The notes beneath the pieces were generated by a model. The model saw only the letters and a list, made by a program, of their open reading frames with translations. It was not told where the DNA came from and searched no databases. DNA of 64,000 bases, from contig NC_133293.1 of NCBI RefSeq assembly GCF_005239225.2, forward strand, positions 11,624,333 to 11,688,332, given 5' to 3'. A program made the position numbers and the translations under genes. The number at the start of each line of letters is the position of its first letter. Positions within the stretch are counted from its first letter, which is position 1. Shown in pieces: positions 62,301 to 64,000 of this stretch. Source of the DNA: Populus alba. Taxonomy: Eukaryota > Streptophyta > Magnoliopsida > Malpighiales > Salicaceae.

Positions 62301-63640
62301 TAATTAATTTTCACCTTTTTCTATTTAATTATAAGCATTTGATTTCCCAATCATTGGTCCCACGTGCCAACCAACGTGGCTTCATGGGATTTTAAACACT
62401 CCCGCCGGAAACAGAGTCTGCTGCTAAGTTCGGACTGTAAATCAACGCAACAAATCGTTGAAGAGAAATTCAAAAAGAAAAATATTGTCATGAAAGAAAG
62501 ATCAGCGTTACAAGTTACAAGCCGAGAGAGAAAAATTGCACAGTCTTCACTGTTCAGAGTATCCCTTGATAAGAAACAAGACTACTTGTTCAGAAGAACC
62601 TAACTGATTTTAAAAAAGACTCGTCGCAGCTATCTAGTACCTAGACATCAAAAAACAAAATGAAAGAAAGGCCTACAGCAACCAAGTTGGAGAAACGAGC
62701 CTCGTGAAAATCCAAGAAATAACGAGAACATGGTGACGTCAATTAGAAAGAAACCCTTGCTGGTAATGAATGGGAGATCATGCTCTTATTTCCAAAACAG
62801 AGTCCAAAGATTTTCTTTAAGGAGTTCTTCATAACTTGGCCTCGTTTAGGGACATAACGAGGAGCCATAGATGGTGAATGTGGTGCAGCCATGTCGAACT
62901 GCAGTTTCCAATTCTTTTCCTCTTTTTTTGGGTGGTGGCTGGCTGCTGGCTGCTATATATCAATGGCGATGGATGTTTAGGGCACAGTTGTTGGGCACTT
63001 GTTGGGAAGCTAAGGGAGAAAACTGACCTGAAGTTTAAATATGAAGTAAACCGAGCTGGGAACGAGAAAGAAAGCCTTGCATGGGATTATAGCGGAGATT
63101 GTAAAAGAGACTCGAACTTGAAAAGATCAAAAACAGAAGCCCAGGCAGTGTTAAACCCTGTTTATGTTCTTGAGCACAGATATATCATCTCATCGCACAT
63201 ATCACTCTTTTATATGCAGTCTATCTTGGTTTTGAACAGGTCCTCCGCTCGGCTTTTTCACACGCTGTGGCGTTGAAGGTCTTCCTGGCGCCTGAAGACA
63301 CCTTCTCTTTTCAAGTACCACAAGTACGGACCGTTGGACTTTTTCTATCCTCTCCCGCTAATGGTTTGACTGTAATTGTTTCTTAAAAGGTTTTTTTTTT
63401 TAATAATGTATTAAAATATTTATTTTATTTTTAATTTTAATATTAACATATTAAAAAATTTATAAATATCAAAAAAAATATTAATTTAAAAAAAATACTA
63501 AAAGAGACGGTTGGTTTTGGTCAATGGCCTTGAAGGAACTTTTTTTCCTTGGTTAATCTCCATACTATGAAAAATTGCTTAATCATGTCCCTCTGACTAG
63601 TGAGGAGTTAATCGAGCCCCTCTCCATCAGCAATTTGCTT
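59319..63640. other. Right-hand spacer, no supported gene
   Basis: GC-richer patches lie at 60150-60550 and 62350-63300. The minus frame 60280-60492 and the plus frames 61193-61417, 62364-62603 and 62878-63276 match no known family. The stretch 61560-61730 (ttgacaggttgactcgg ... aacccggtgacctggtc) looks like a common plant dispersed repeat. A MITE-like fragment is at about 63388-63500. Confidence 0.35.
62157..62180 (+). repeat. (TTC)8 microsatellite
   Basis: Eight consecutive ttc units. Confidence 0.9.
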
Positions 63641-63646
63641 AATACT

Positions 63647-64000
63647 TGTCGCACCCGACATCGCCGCGGCTCTAAAAAATAATTCTTCAAATGAATTATG
63701 GAAAAAGAATAGATTTCTGGTATCGTGTTCTTTTAGGGAAAAAAATGTCTTGTTTGAGGAGTCGCCACCTAGTATTATGGTCACTAGGAACCCTAACTGG
63801 TCAACAGAGATTCTATGACTCGGGATTGGTTACGTAAAAGGAAAGATATTATCACCCCTTAAACGTTCTGCCTAAGGCAGACTGCATTGTTGATTTTGTC
63901 TTAAATTGCTAAATATTTATTAATTTATGCTGTGATGATTTGTTTATAATATTCCTGACTCTGGCGTCAGTGAATATTCGAGCTCGAATAATTCCAACTC
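63647..64000. mobile_element. LTR-retrotransposon-like end, cut by the window edge
   Basis: From tgtcgcacccgac at 63647 the text changes to a GC-balanced sequence containing 'gaggagtcgccacctagta', 'actaggaaccctaactggtc' and 'ctgcctaaggcagactgca'. I remember these words as part of a high-copy plant retroelement family. The leading TG fits an LTR start. No coding region lies inside the window, so the superfamily is open. Confidence 0.5.

Noticed and set aside
62878..63276. 132-codon open frame
   Set aside because: It has an ATG and a hydrophobic start, but no family resemblance and no supporting exon or promoter signals. It remains possible but unsupported.
1..64000. CRISPR arrays, operons or bacterial defence genes
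   Set aside because: All supported genes are eukaryotic and spliced. The tandem repeats have no unique spacers.

Overview
This window is nuclear DNA from a flowering plant. It has AT-rich spacers, spliced genes with GT-AG introns, and plant-specific gene families. The proteins and the repeat families (many copies of an AT-rich MITE-like element, tRNA-derived SINE-like elements, and an LTR-element-like end at the right edge) look most like Populus/Salix. That placement is inference from remembered similarity; no search was run.

Eight protein-coding genes can be supported, seven with resolved coding structures across introns or single exons and one with an extra 3'-UTR intron. From left to right: NDUFB7, a mitochondrial complex I subunit (16189-16494, minus); eIF3 subunit I (20731-24421, minus, 8 coding exons, 326 aa); an NPF8-type proton-coupled peptide transporter (27726-34073, minus, 5 exons, 583 aa); SEC13 (37673-38578, minus, with a 5'-UTR intron); glutamate decarboxylase (45311-48167, plus, 7 exons, 509 aa); inositol-tetrakisphosphate kinase (50148-51137, plus, single exon, 329 aa); an eight-cysteine lipid transfer protein (52589-53525, plus, 2 exons, 120 aa); and an XRI1-like protein (55885-57392, plus, 5 exons, 277 aa). 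All four genes left of 39.3 kb are on the minus strand and all four right of 45.3 kb are on the plus strand. They are ordinary housekeeping or metabolic genes that do not form one pathway.

The first 16 kb holds no recognisable protein gene. Its most notable object is an imperfect inverted repeat of about 580-640 bp centred near 6249. Other long spacers (24.5-27.7, 34.2-37.4, 39.3-45.2, 48.8-50.0, 53.6-55.8 and 59.3-63.6 kb) contain mostly low-complexity DNA and decayed repeats.

The points most worth a second look are: (1) a GC-AG first intron in eIF3I; (2) a segment of about 170 bp, about 92% identical, shared by the SEC13 5'-UTR intron and GAD intron 2; (3) the long inverted repeat at 6 kb; (4) a tandem duplication of about 920 bp downstream of XRI1 that carries a perfect G-box palindrome in one copy and a deletion with templated filler in the other; (5) a hidden last exon in the lipid transfer protein gene that changes its C-terminus, with a poly(A) signal inside the intron; and (6) tandem arrays with periods of 110 bp (eIF3I intron 5) and 58 bp (3' of GAD). 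I saw no clearly new multi-gene system. The novelty here is in repeats and gene structure.
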